Origin: Actinomycetes bacterium
GTDB lineage: Bacteria; Actinomycetota; Acidimicrobiia; Acidimicrobiales; Acidimicrobiaceae
Direction of reading: 5' to 3'
DNA length: 5,975 bases
NCBI GenBank assembly: GCA_021823385.1
Contig: JAKAOC010000168.1
Coordinates: 1-5,975 of the forward strand
Numbering within the stretch: position 1 is the stretch's first letter; each line of letters begins with the position of its first letter. Both the position numbers and the translations under genes were made by a program. Positions 1 to 5,515 of this stretch are shown piece after piece. A model generated the notes under the pieces. It was not told where the DNA came from, ran no database searches, and was given only the letters and a program-made list of their open reading frames with translations.

Positions 1-1215
1 CGCGGCCTGCCCAGCGGACGGGCCTTCGGGGTGGTGGCGGGCACCGCTCGGGCACTGGACGCGCTGGAGGCCTTCCGCTTCGAGGAGGAGGCGCTGGAGT
101 TCCTGGCCCGCAATCGGATCGTCTCGGACTCCGCACTCGACTACCTTGCCCACTACCGGTTCACAGGCACCATTCGAGGCATTCCCGAAGGCGGGCTGTA
201 CTTCCCTTTCACCCCACTGGTGCAGGTCGACGGCACCTTCGCTGAGTGCCTGGTCCTGGAGACCGTGCTCCTCTCCATCTACAACTTCGACTCCGCGGTG
301 GCCTCTGCGGCGGCCCGCATGGTCCATGCCGCGGGTGGGCGCTCCATCGTGGAGATGGGATCGCGCAGGACGCATGAGGTGGCCGCCATCGCATCGGCGC
401 GCGCGGCATACCTGGTGGGCGCGGCGGCCACTTCCAACCTGGCCGCCGGGCAGGAGTACGGGATTCCCACCACCGGGACCGTTGCCCATGCCTTCATCCT
501 CGCCCACTCCAGCGAGGCCGACGCCTTCCGCGCCCAGCTAGCCACCCAAGGGGCCGACACCACTTACCTGGTGGACACCTACGAGATCGAGCGCGGAATC
601 CGGACCGCGGTGGAGATCGTCGGCACCGATATCGGAGCCATCCGCATCGACTCCGGGGACCCCCACATCGAGTCGCAGCGCGCCAGGGCCCTCCTGGATG
701 AGCTGGGGGCGCAAAAGACGCGGATCGTATACTCCGGGGACCTGGACGAATACCGCATCGCGGACCTCGGGGACTCCCCCATCGACGCGTTCGGGGTGGG
801 GACGCGGCTGGTGACGGGCTCGGGTTATCCCACTTGCAACTTCGTCTACAAGCTCGTCTCCATAGAGGGACGCGGCGTCGCCAAACTCTCCGCCGACAAG
901 GAGACCATGGCGCATGCCAAAAACCCCCAGCGTGGATTCACCGCCGAAGGCAGGCTCGCCGTGGAGGTGCTCGGATACAAAGGGCCCCGGCTCGAGCTGC
1001 CCCCTTCCCTGAAGGTGGCCGAACTGGTTCCCGCCCATGAGGTGCTGGTCCAAGAGGGAGAGCGCATCGATCGCGCCGGCCTCGTCGAGGCAAGGTCCTT
1101 CCACCGTTCCCAGCTCGAATCACTTCCCGACGAACTGCTTGCCATGGACACCCAGGGGCGGACGTTGCCGACCCTGCTGGTGGACGACTCCGGTAGGGCC
1201 TCCGCTCTCGGCTAG
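1..1215 (+). CDS. pncB: Nicotinate phosphoribosyltransferase, 5'-truncated by window edge
   Basis: Joins nicotinate and PRPP to give nicotinate mononucleotide, the entry step of the Preiss-Handler NAD salvage route in the cytoplasm. The reading frame is open from base 1 (RGLPSGRAFG precedes the GTG codons at 31 and 34, and matches the conserved R-LP-GR-(Y/F)G-VVAGT block), so GTG31 is not the real start; perhaps 30-40 residues are missing. Counting from base 1, 404 residues are visible: GSRRTH at 120-125, GTVAHAF at 159-165 (His163 fits the position of the histidine phosphorylated in this family), LVDTYE at 190-195, RIDSGD at 215-220 (phosphate/ribose region) and FGVGTRLVTG at 264-273. The TAG stop lies in CTAG, shared with the convergent DUF501 gene. 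Total length would be near 440 residues, normal for the actinobacterial type. Family assignment is secure; no frameshift or missing motif is seen. Confidence 0.95.
   Translation, partial: RGLPSGRAFGVVAGTARALDALEAFRFEEEALEFLARNRIVSDSALDYLAHYRFTGTIRGIPEGGLYFPFTPLVQVDGTFAECLVLETVLLSIYNFDSAVASAAARMVHAAGGRSIVEMGSRRTHEVAAIASARAAYLVGAAATSNLAAGQEYGIPTTGTVAHAFILAHSSEADAFRAQLATQGADTTYLVDTYEIERGIRTAVEIVGTDIGAIRIDSGDPHIESQRARALLDELGAQKTRIVYSGDLDEYRIADLGDSPIDAFGVGTRLVTGSGYPTCNFVYKLVSIEGRGVAKLSADKETMAHAKNPQRGFTAEGRLAVEVLGYKGPRLELPPSLKVAELVPAHEVLVQEGERIDRAGLVEARSFHRSQLESLPDELLAMDTQGRTLPTLLVDDSGRASALG
354..374 (+). repeat. Copy 1 of a 21-bp exact inverted repeat (within pncB)
   Basis: These bases are the exact reverse complement of 3245-3265 in coxF; allowing one mismatch the match extends to 355-379 and beyond (354-379 against 3240-3265). 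Both copies encode MGSRRTHE in their own gene. It is a coding coincidence or convergence rather than a mobile-element end. Confidence 0.6.
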
Positions 1216-1769
1216 CCCTTTTGGCGGGCCTCTGCTGCGCTGGTCAGCGGATCGAGGCCTTCGAGCCCGGGCGGGAACGGGCCGACCTCGAGGCCGGCCA
1301 GCGAGAAGGCGCCCGGAAAATTGCCGATGGCCCAGGTGATGACGGGATCTCCGCCACCCACCAGGTGCCAGGCCATGTGCGCATGAAGACACTTGACGCC
1401 GGTGCGCGTTCCGCCGATCCCTCCGCTCGGCCTGGCGCCCGCGTGCCCGGCAGGTATGAGGGCTTCACGAAGCCCCGCATAACGCCTGTGTGCCGCGGCG
1501 AGTTCAGCGGCATCGACTGCGGAACGCGCCGCGCGGACGGCCCCCGCGGACTCCACCACCGAGACCTCGCGGGCAAGCGTCGGATCCAGCAGCCAGAACA
1601 GCGTGGGCATAGGTGTTGAGCCGCCCATGAAGGGCCAGCAGGCGATAACGGCCGGCATGCCGGTCACTCTACGCCTGGCCACAACAGCATAGGGCCCCTC
1701 GGGATCGCGCGAAAGGAGGCGTGCGACCGCCTCGGCGTCAGCGGGAAGCGGGTCCGGCCACGCGGTCAT
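1212..1769 (-). CDS. DUF501 family protein, last gene of the cox-type string
   Basis: A 185-residue protein of the DUF501 family, whose biochemical function is unknown. The family pattern is clear: an N-terminal segment around residues 10-45 ending in P-AVIACWP, PTLFWLLDP at 55-63, ESAGAVR at 73-79, HRRY at 94-97, and the diagnostic block GGIGGTRTGVKCLHAH at 116-131 followed by LVGGGDPV at 136-143. The Cys-x-His-x-His in that block (C127, H129, H131) could bind a metal, which is my inference. No signal peptide or membrane segment is apparent. In actinobacteria the gene usually sits beside eno, the ftsB/divIC-like gene and ppx; here it follows coxG instead. Its ATG directly follows, and is in the same frame as, the coxG TGA, so translation probably depends on re-initiation. 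The 3' end overlaps the pncB stop by four bases. The family call is good; a role in CO dehydrogenase is not shown. Confidence 0.87.
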   Translation of the reverse strand: MTAWPDPLPADAEAVARLLSRDPEGPYAVVARRRVTGMPAVIACWPFMGGSTPMPTLFWLLDPTLAREVSVVESAGAVRAARSAVDAAELAAAHRRYAGLREALIPAGHAGARPSGGIGGTRTGVKCLHAHMAWHLVGGGDPVITWAIGNFPGAFSLAGLEVGPFPPGLEGLDPLTSAAEARQKG

Positions 1770-2447
1770 TCAGCCCTTGTGTCCCCGCCGCTTGCGCGAC
1801 CGGCGGATGAAGACGAGGATCAGGAAGAAGACGGCGCCGGCGACTGCGGGAATTGCACGCTTGATGATCGGCGATCCCGCCACGCCCAGCAGGTCGACCG
1901 GCTCGGCTTCCTTGCGAACGAAGGGCTTGGCCTCGGCGGTCGGCGCCGCGCCGGCGGGAGCGCCCTCGGCGCTCGGCGCAGCCGCTTCAACCGGCTCCTT
2001 GCCATCGGAGGCGATCAGCTCCTCCAGGGAATCGACGAACTGCCCGAGCAGCTTGGTCGAGACGTCGGCCAGCACTCCGCGCCCGAAGGAGGCCACCTTG
2101 CCGGTGATGGCGAGGTCGGTGGTTACGTTCACGTTGGTCGTGTCGCCTTCGGCGGCAAGCTTGACAGAGACGGTGGCAGAGGCGTTGCCCTGACCCTTGG
2201 TGTCGCGCCCTTCGGCTTTGAGTACCGCGGTGTGGTTCTCTTCATCCATCTCGATGAAGCGCGCCTTGCCCCTGTAGGCGGCGGTGATCGGGCCTACCTT
2301 GACCTTCACCGACCCTCGGTATTCCTCGCCATCGATCTCTTCCAAGGTCGCACCGGGTAGGCAGGGAGCGATCTTCTCAACGTCGGTCAGAAGCGCCCAG
2401 GCGCGATCGACTGGGACCTTGACCGAAAAGTTATTCACCAGTTCCAT
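1770..2447 (-). CDS. coxG: CO dehydrogenase subunit G (CoxG), SRPBCC domain with C-terminal membrane anchor
   Basis: A 225-residue CoxG homologue. Residues 1-145 form an SRPBCC (START-like) hydrophobic-pocket domain with the family signature VPVDRAWALLTDVEKIAPCLPGA near 11-33, G-VKVKVGPI near 45-54, YRGKA at 58-62, and a final helix LLGQFVDSLEELI around 133-145. An Ala/Pro-rich linker (about 148-180) leads to one hydrophobic helix at about 198-214, followed by a strongly basic end (RRSRKRRGHKG), giving a tail anchor with a cytoplasmic positive cluster. Known for the family: CoxG is needed to hold aerobic CO dehydrogenase at the membrane, and recent mycobacterial work ascribes to it quinone binding and delivery to the enzyme. 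The start is supported by AGGAG at 2456-2460, 8 nt upstream. The first 13 bp overlap the end of the mocA-like gene. SRPBCC proteins are diverse, but the leading motif and neighbours favour CoxG. Confidence 0.93.
   Translation of the reverse strand: MELVNNFSVKVPVDRAWALLTDVEKIAPCLPGATLEEIDGEEYRGSVKVKVGPITAAYRGKARFIEMDEENHTAVLKAEGRDTKGQGNASATVSVKLAAEGDTTNVNVTTDLAITGKVASFGRGVLADVSTKLLGQFVDSLEELIASDGKEPVEAAAPSAEGAPAGAAPTAEAKPFVRKEAEPVDLLGVAGSPIIKRAIPAVAGAVFFLILVFIRRSRKRRGHKG
1774..1778 (-). promoter_or_regulatory. Weak ribosome binding site of the DUF501 gene
   Basis: AAGGG, only 4 nt before the ATG at 1769 and inside the last coxG codons. It is weak and close, so re-initiation after the coxG TGA (which touches the ATG) probably contributes to translation. 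Confidence 0.35.
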
Positions 2448-3019
2448 TCGTCCAGCTCCTCAACTGTGTCGATGTCGACGGGCTCGCCCTCGCACTCCAC
2501 TTCCGCCACCAGGGTCGGATACGAGGAGAACAGCACCCTGGCGCCCTCGTCCCCGCTCTCCGGGAGCAGGTCGAAGGCCTCCCTGGCGATACGCACCGGG
2601 TTACGGCGCTTACCCTGGTACGTTGCCACCATAATAGGCGCCCCACTTGCGCTCGCCAGTCTGGACCAGGCCGAAGGGGGGATGAGTGGCTGATCACCGA
2701 GGCCGATGACCAGGGCCTCCGCGCGCTCCGCAAGCGCCCAATCGCGTGCGATCGCCAGCGACGAGGCCAGCCCGCGGGCAGGGTCCGGATTGACGAGCAG
2801 CACTTCGCCCTCAAGGACGTCGTCCAGCTCCACCGCCCCCGCTACCACGGCGCGGCGGGTGATCCCGGAGCTGCGCATCGCCCTCAGAGCGTGGCTGACC
2901 AAAGGCGCGCCGCGAAAGCCGGCCATGAGTTTGTGCTCCCGGCCACGAAAGCGGGTGCCCAGCCCTGCCGCAAGCAGCGCGGCTACCACCGGCCCGTCCT
3001 GCTCCTCCGGGACCTGCAT
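2435..3019 (-). CDS. mocA: MocA-like molybdenum cofactor cytidylyltransferase (NTP-transferase family)
   Basis: A 194-residue nucleotidyltransferase of the MobA/MocA fold. It probably uses CTP to turn molybdopterin-Mo into the cytosine dinucleotide cofactor used by xanthine-dehydrogenase-family enzymes, including CO dehydrogenase. Seen: the nucleotide-binding loop LAAGLGTRF at 16-24 with the lysine motif HKL at 29-31, NPDPARGLASSL at 77-88, GDQP at 108-111 (metal-binding Asp), RNPVRI at 139-144, GDEGAR at 156-161 and DIDTVEEL at 182-189. The LAAG form of the first loop is typical of MocA (CTP), whereas MobA (GTP) has LAGG; this is the main basis for the substrate call. The ATG is 2 bp downstream of the coxF stop, with a GGGGAGG ribosome site at 3028-3034 inside the coxF 3' end. 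The stop lies inside coxG. It could instead act on another nucleotide, as the family also includes sugar and CDP-alcohol enzymes, but the context argues for Moco. Confidence 0.88.
   Translation of the reverse strand: MQVPEEQDGPVVAALLAAGLGTRFRGREHKLMAGFRGAPLVSHALRAMRSSGITRRAVVAGAVELDDVLEGEVLLVNPDPARGLASSLAIARDWALAERAEALVIGLGDQPLIPPSAWSRLASASGAPIMVATYQGKRRNPVRIAREAFDLLPESGDEGARVLFSSYPTLVAEVECEGEPVDIDTVEELDEWNW
2456..2460 (-). promoter_or_regulatory. Ribosome binding site of coxG inside the mocA-like gene
   Basis: AGGAG, 8 nt before the coxG ATG at 2447, lying within the last codons of the mocA-like gene. Together with the 13-bp gene overlap this suggests translational coupling of the two genes. 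Confidence 0.65.
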
Positions 3020-3021
3020 CG

Positions 3022-4287
3022 CTAGGGCCTCCCCGCGCTCTCGAGTCCGGTGTGTATCGGCCCGGCGGCGCCACGCAGTGAGCCGGCCGCACGGCTCGAG
3101 CGGAGCGCGACGATCTCGGCCATGATCGAGACGGCGGTCTCCTCGGGCGTTCGCGCTCCGATGTCGAGGCCGATCGGCCCCATCACGCGATCCAGCGCGG
3201 CCGGGTCCACCCCGGCATCGAGCAGACGCTTGGTGCGCTCCTCGTGCGTCCTGCGCGATCCCATCGCGCCTATGTAGCCAACTCCGGTCGCCAGGGCGGA
3301 GGAGATGGCCGGCAGGTCGAACTTCGGATCATGGGTGAGAACGCATACGGCGTCCCGCGGCCCGAGTGCGGCGCCCACCCGGCCCAAATACCGGTCGGGC
3401 CAGTCCACCGCCACCTCGTCGGCCATGGGGAAGCGCCGCTTGGTGGCGAAAAGCGGGCGCGCGTCGCAGACGGTCACCCGGTATCCCAGCATCTTGCCGA
3501 GCCGGGCCAGGGCGGCGGAGAAGTCCACCGCACCAAAGATGATCATTCGGGGCGCCGGGGCGAAAACCTCATAGAGCACCTCGATCTCGTCGAGCTTGGC
3601 CTGCCCGTTTCGGCCGTAGTGACGGACCATGGTGCTGCCCGCCGCCAGGGCGCCCGCCGCGTCCCGGGTGAGCACCGCGGCCAGCTCGGCGTTTGCCAGC
3701 TCGCCATGCACCTGTCCGACACCTTCGATAAGCAGGCTTGCTCCCACCTCCGGAAGTGGGCCGAAGACCTCATAGGCGTTCACCCCTTCCGGGGAGACCT
3801 CCGTTCCCGCCGCCAGGGCCGTCGAGTCGGCGGTGGAGACCACGGTGGCGCGCACGAAGGGCGTCTCGGAACGCAGCAACTCCAGCATGAGGGAGTACAG
3901 CCCCGGGGTCTCGGGGTCTATCAGGATCTTCAGGGTTCCGCCGCAGGTGAGCCCGACGGCGAACGCCTCGTCGTCGGAGTAGCCGAAGATCGAGACGGTC
4001 GGGCAGGCCTCGCCGGATGCAACCGGGAGCTCCATGGCGGCCCCGCCCTCGGTCACGATCCGGTCGACGCCCATCAAGGCCAGGGCCTCCGCGACGACCG
4101 CTCCCTCCACGCACCCGCCCGAGACGGATCCGGAAACTTCGCCGAGTTCGTTGACCGCCATGGTGGCGCCGGGCTCCCTCGGCGACGAACCCTCGGTGCC
4201 CACCACCCTCGCGACGGCGGCCCGCTTGCCTTGGGCAGCCCAGCGCACCAGGTCCTCGAGCACTTCGATTGTGGCCATCTCCAACAT
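3022..4287 (-). CDS. coxF: XdhC/CoxI-family molybdenum hydroxylase maturation protein (CoxF-like)
   Basis: A 421-residue XdhC/CoxI-family protein. XdhC binds molybdenum cofactor, promotes its sulfuration and hands it to the apo-enzyme; CoxF is reported to act in Mo-Cu centre completion in CO dehydrogenase. The N-terminal XdhC_CoxI domain is at about 5-125: GSSPREPGATMAVNE at 33-47, GSVSGGCVEG at 53-62 (Cys59 is the conserved cysteine), GYSDDEAFAVGLTCGG at 102-117 (Cys115). A middle region follows (about 130-245). The C-terminal Rossmann-like domain is at about 247-400, with RMIIFGAVDFSAALA at 247-261, VCDARPLFAT at 273-282, VLTHDPKFD at 316-324, YIGAMGSRRTHEER at 338-351 and GLDIGARTPEETA at 373-385. 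The ATG at 4287 has GAGAGGGG 5 nt upstream; the ATG at 4278 has no usable spacing. It is somewhat longer than many family members, with about a dozen extra residues before GYSDDEAF. Position between coxE and coxG supports coxF; coxI is the alternative name. Confidence 0.9.
   Translation of the reverse strand: MLEMATIEVLEDLVRWAAQGKRAAVARVVGTEGSSPREPGATMAVNELGEVSGSVSGGCVEGAVVAEALALMGVDRIVTEGGAAMELPVASGEACPTVSIFGYSDDEAFAVGLTCGGTLKILIDPETPGLYSLMLELLRSETPFVRATVVSTADSTALAAGTEVSPEGVNAYEVFGPLPEVGASLLIEGVGQVHGELANAELAAVLTRDAAGALAAGSTMVRHYGRNGQAKLDEIEVLYEVFAPAPRMIIFGAVDFSAALARLGKMLGYRVTVCDARPLFATKRRFPMADEVAVDWPDRYLGRVGAALGPRDAVCVLTHDPKFDLPAISSALATGVGYIGAMGSRRTHEERTKRLLDAGVDPAALDRVMGPIGLDIGARTPEETAVSIMAEIVALRSSRAAGSLRGAAGPIHTGLESAGRP
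3245..3265 (-). repeat. Copy 2 of a 21-bp exact inverted repeat (within coxF)
   Basis: Read on the - strand this is identical to 354-374 on the + strand. It encodes the start of the conserved MGSRRTHE block of the XdhC C-terminal domain (residues 342-349 of the protein). Confidence 0.6.
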
Positions 4288-4384
4288 CTCAACCCCTCTC
4301 GGTTGCGCCCGGTACCCTTGGGCCCCGCCATCCCGCTCTCACGGAGCCGGGGACGGGTCCAGGTACGCAAACCTCGGGCATCCC
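4288..4384 (-). other. 97-bp coxE-coxF intergenic region with a small hairpin
   Basis: This is the only sizeable gap in the - strand gene string. It contains a possible hairpin at 4332-4351: CCCG pairs with CGGG and CTC with GAG around the 5-nt loop TCACG, with one bulged C at 4347. No T-run follows in either direction, so it does not look like an intrinsic terminator. No convincing -35/-10 pair was found. It may be an mRNA processing or stability element, or simply G+C-rich spacer. Confidence 0.3.
4293..4300 (-). promoter_or_regulatory. Ribosome binding site deciding the coxF start
   Basis: GAGAGGGG on the - strand, 5 nt before the ATG at 4287. A second in-frame ATG at 4278 has its only purine-rich stretch (GGAG) touching the codon, so 4287 is preferred. 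Confidence 0.65.
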
Positions 4385-5497
4385 TTAGGACATCTCCAGC
4401 ACGGCAGCGAGCCGCCGGAGGGCGTCCAGGGAATGCCCTTCAACGAATACATCAACATGCGGAAGGGCCGCCGCCATCCCGCGCGCCAAAGGTGCATAGC
4501 CTTCGTGCGCCTTGAGCGGGTTCACCCAGATGATCCGCCGAGCCACCCGTGAGAGCCGCTCCATCTCCCGGCCGAGCTCGAGGGGGTCCCCCCGGTCCCA
4601 GCCGTCGGAAAGGATGACCACGTCGGCTCCGCGCGCCATTCCTCGCACGCCGAATCCGGCATTGAACTCCCCGAGCGTCCCGCCCAGGCGGGTGCCGCCC
4701 GCGTAATCCGCCACCCTGGCCGAAAGCTCGGTCAGCGCACGGTCTGGATCCCGCCAGCTGAGTTCGCGGGTCACCCGCGTCAGCCGGGTCCCGAAGGTGA
4801 AGACCTCCACCTTGTTGCGCGCCACCACGGCGGCGTGGGCGAAGCGCAGCAGCGCCCGCGCATAGGGTTCCATCGAACCCGAGACGTCCAGCACGAACAC
4901 CACCCTGCGCAGATGGGTGCCCGGGCGCCGGTAGGCGCGCTCGATCGGCTCTCCATAGCGCGCGATCGCCTTGGCCACCGTTCGCTTCATATCGAGGGTC
5001 TCCGGGCGCCGCGAGCGGACCATCCGTCTGGATGATTTGGGGCTGCCGCGCAGGCGCATCAGATCTATCAGCTGGTAGAGCTGGTCGAGTTCCACCCGGC
5101 TGCACTTGGCAAAGTCCTTCTTGGAGAGCACCTCGCGGGCCGAGAAGCGCAGCACGCGCTTCTGGCCCTCGTCCGGATCGCTCGGGGCTGCGTCGTTGCC
5201 GCCTTCGTCGCCCACGTCGATGTAAAGCGTCTCCTTGGCACTTGGCTGCTCCTCGTCACCCTTGGCCTGGGGCCAATTGCCCTCGAAATAGGCGGCAAAG
5301 GCGCGCTCGAAACGTGGTGAGTCCTCGTTGCGCTTGATAAGGGTGGCACTGGCGGTGTCGTGGACGAGGGCGCGCGAGCCCATGCCGACCAGCTCCAGCG
5401 ATCGTACGAAGCTCGACAGTGAGTCCGGGTCCGCCTCCGCACCGAAGGCACGCAGGTAGCGGCCGAAAGCGGCTGCCATCTCGTAGGTGTCGGCCAT
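4385..5497 (-). CDS. coxE: VWA-domain protein CoxE
   Basis: A 370-residue CoxE-type protein with a von Willebrand A domain, the usual partner of a MoxR AAA+ ATPase. In CO dehydrogenase biogenesis CoxD and CoxE are implicated in assembling the sulfur- and copper-bearing active site of the preformed apo-enzyme. Seen: an N-terminal helical region (1-75), an acidic low-complexity linker (about 79-111, rich in D/E/G/P), a basic helical part (about 115-195; KSSRRMVRSRRPETLDM at 154-170), then the VWA domain at about 197-365. The metal-ion-dependent adhesion site is complete: DVSGS at 204-208, GGT at 267-269, and SDGWDRGD at 297-304 with Asp298. There is no signal peptide or membrane helix, so it should be cytoplasmic. 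A near-perfect ribosome site AAGGAGGT sits 5 nt before the ATG, 18 bp after the coxD stop. The stop is TAA, followed by a 97-bp gap before coxF. Confidence 0.94.
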   Translation of the reverse strand: MADTYEMAAAFGRYLRAFGAEADPDSLSSFVRSLELVGMGSRALVHDTASATLIKRNEDSPRFERAFAAYFEGNWPQAKGDEEQPSAKETLYIDVGDEGGNDAAPSDPDEGQKRVLRFSAREVLSKKDFAKCSRVELDQLYQLIDLMRLRGSPKSSRRMVRSRRPETLDMKRTVAKAIARYGEPIERAYRRPGTHLRRVVFVLDVSGSMEPYARALLRFAHAAVVARNKVEVFTFGTRLTRVTRELSWRDPDRALTELSARVADYAGGTRLGGTLGEFNAGFGVRGMARGADVVILSDGWDRGDPLELGREMERLSRVARRIIWVNPLKAHEGYAPLARGMAAALPHVDVFVEGHSLDALRRLAAVLEMS

Positions 5498-5502
5498 TGC
5501 GG

Positions 5503-5510
5503 ACCTCCTT
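5503..5510 (-). promoter_or_regulatory. Strong ribosome binding site of coxE
   Basis: AAGGAGGT on the - strand, 5 nt before the coxE ATG at 5497. It matches the anti-Shine-Dalgarno sequence over all eight bases and is the strongest such site in the window. It lies in the 18-bp space after the coxD stop and fixes the coxE start. Confidence 0.85.
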
Positions 5511-5515
5511 GCGCC

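Noticed and set aside
538..1104. 188-codon - strand frame antisense to pncB
   Set aside because: It lies wholly inside the well-supported pncB coding sequence and shows no recognisable domain.
31..1215. GTG at 31 as the start of pncB
   Set aside because: The codons before it encode conserved family residues (LPSGRAFG), so the gene begins outside the window.
1195..1222. Possible terminator of pncB: AGGGC (1195-1199) pairing with GCCCT (1215-1219) followed by T bases to 1222
   Set aside because: The stem is only 5 bp with a 15-nt loop and the T-run is four bases, too weak to call as a terminator.
1779..2360. 193-codon + strand frame antisense to coxG
   Set aside because: Shadow of the CoxG frame; no ribosome site or family resemblance.
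3244..4515. 423-codon + strand open frame antisense to coxF
   Set aside because: It mirrors the real XdhC-family gene, starts with GTG, has composition typical of a G+C-rich shadow frame (R, G, H, P rich) and resembles no family I know.
4452..5105. 217-codon - strand frame overlapping coxE in another phase
   Set aside because: CoxE carries complete VWA motifs over the same bases; the alternative is a Pro/Arg/Gly-rich artefact of high G+C.
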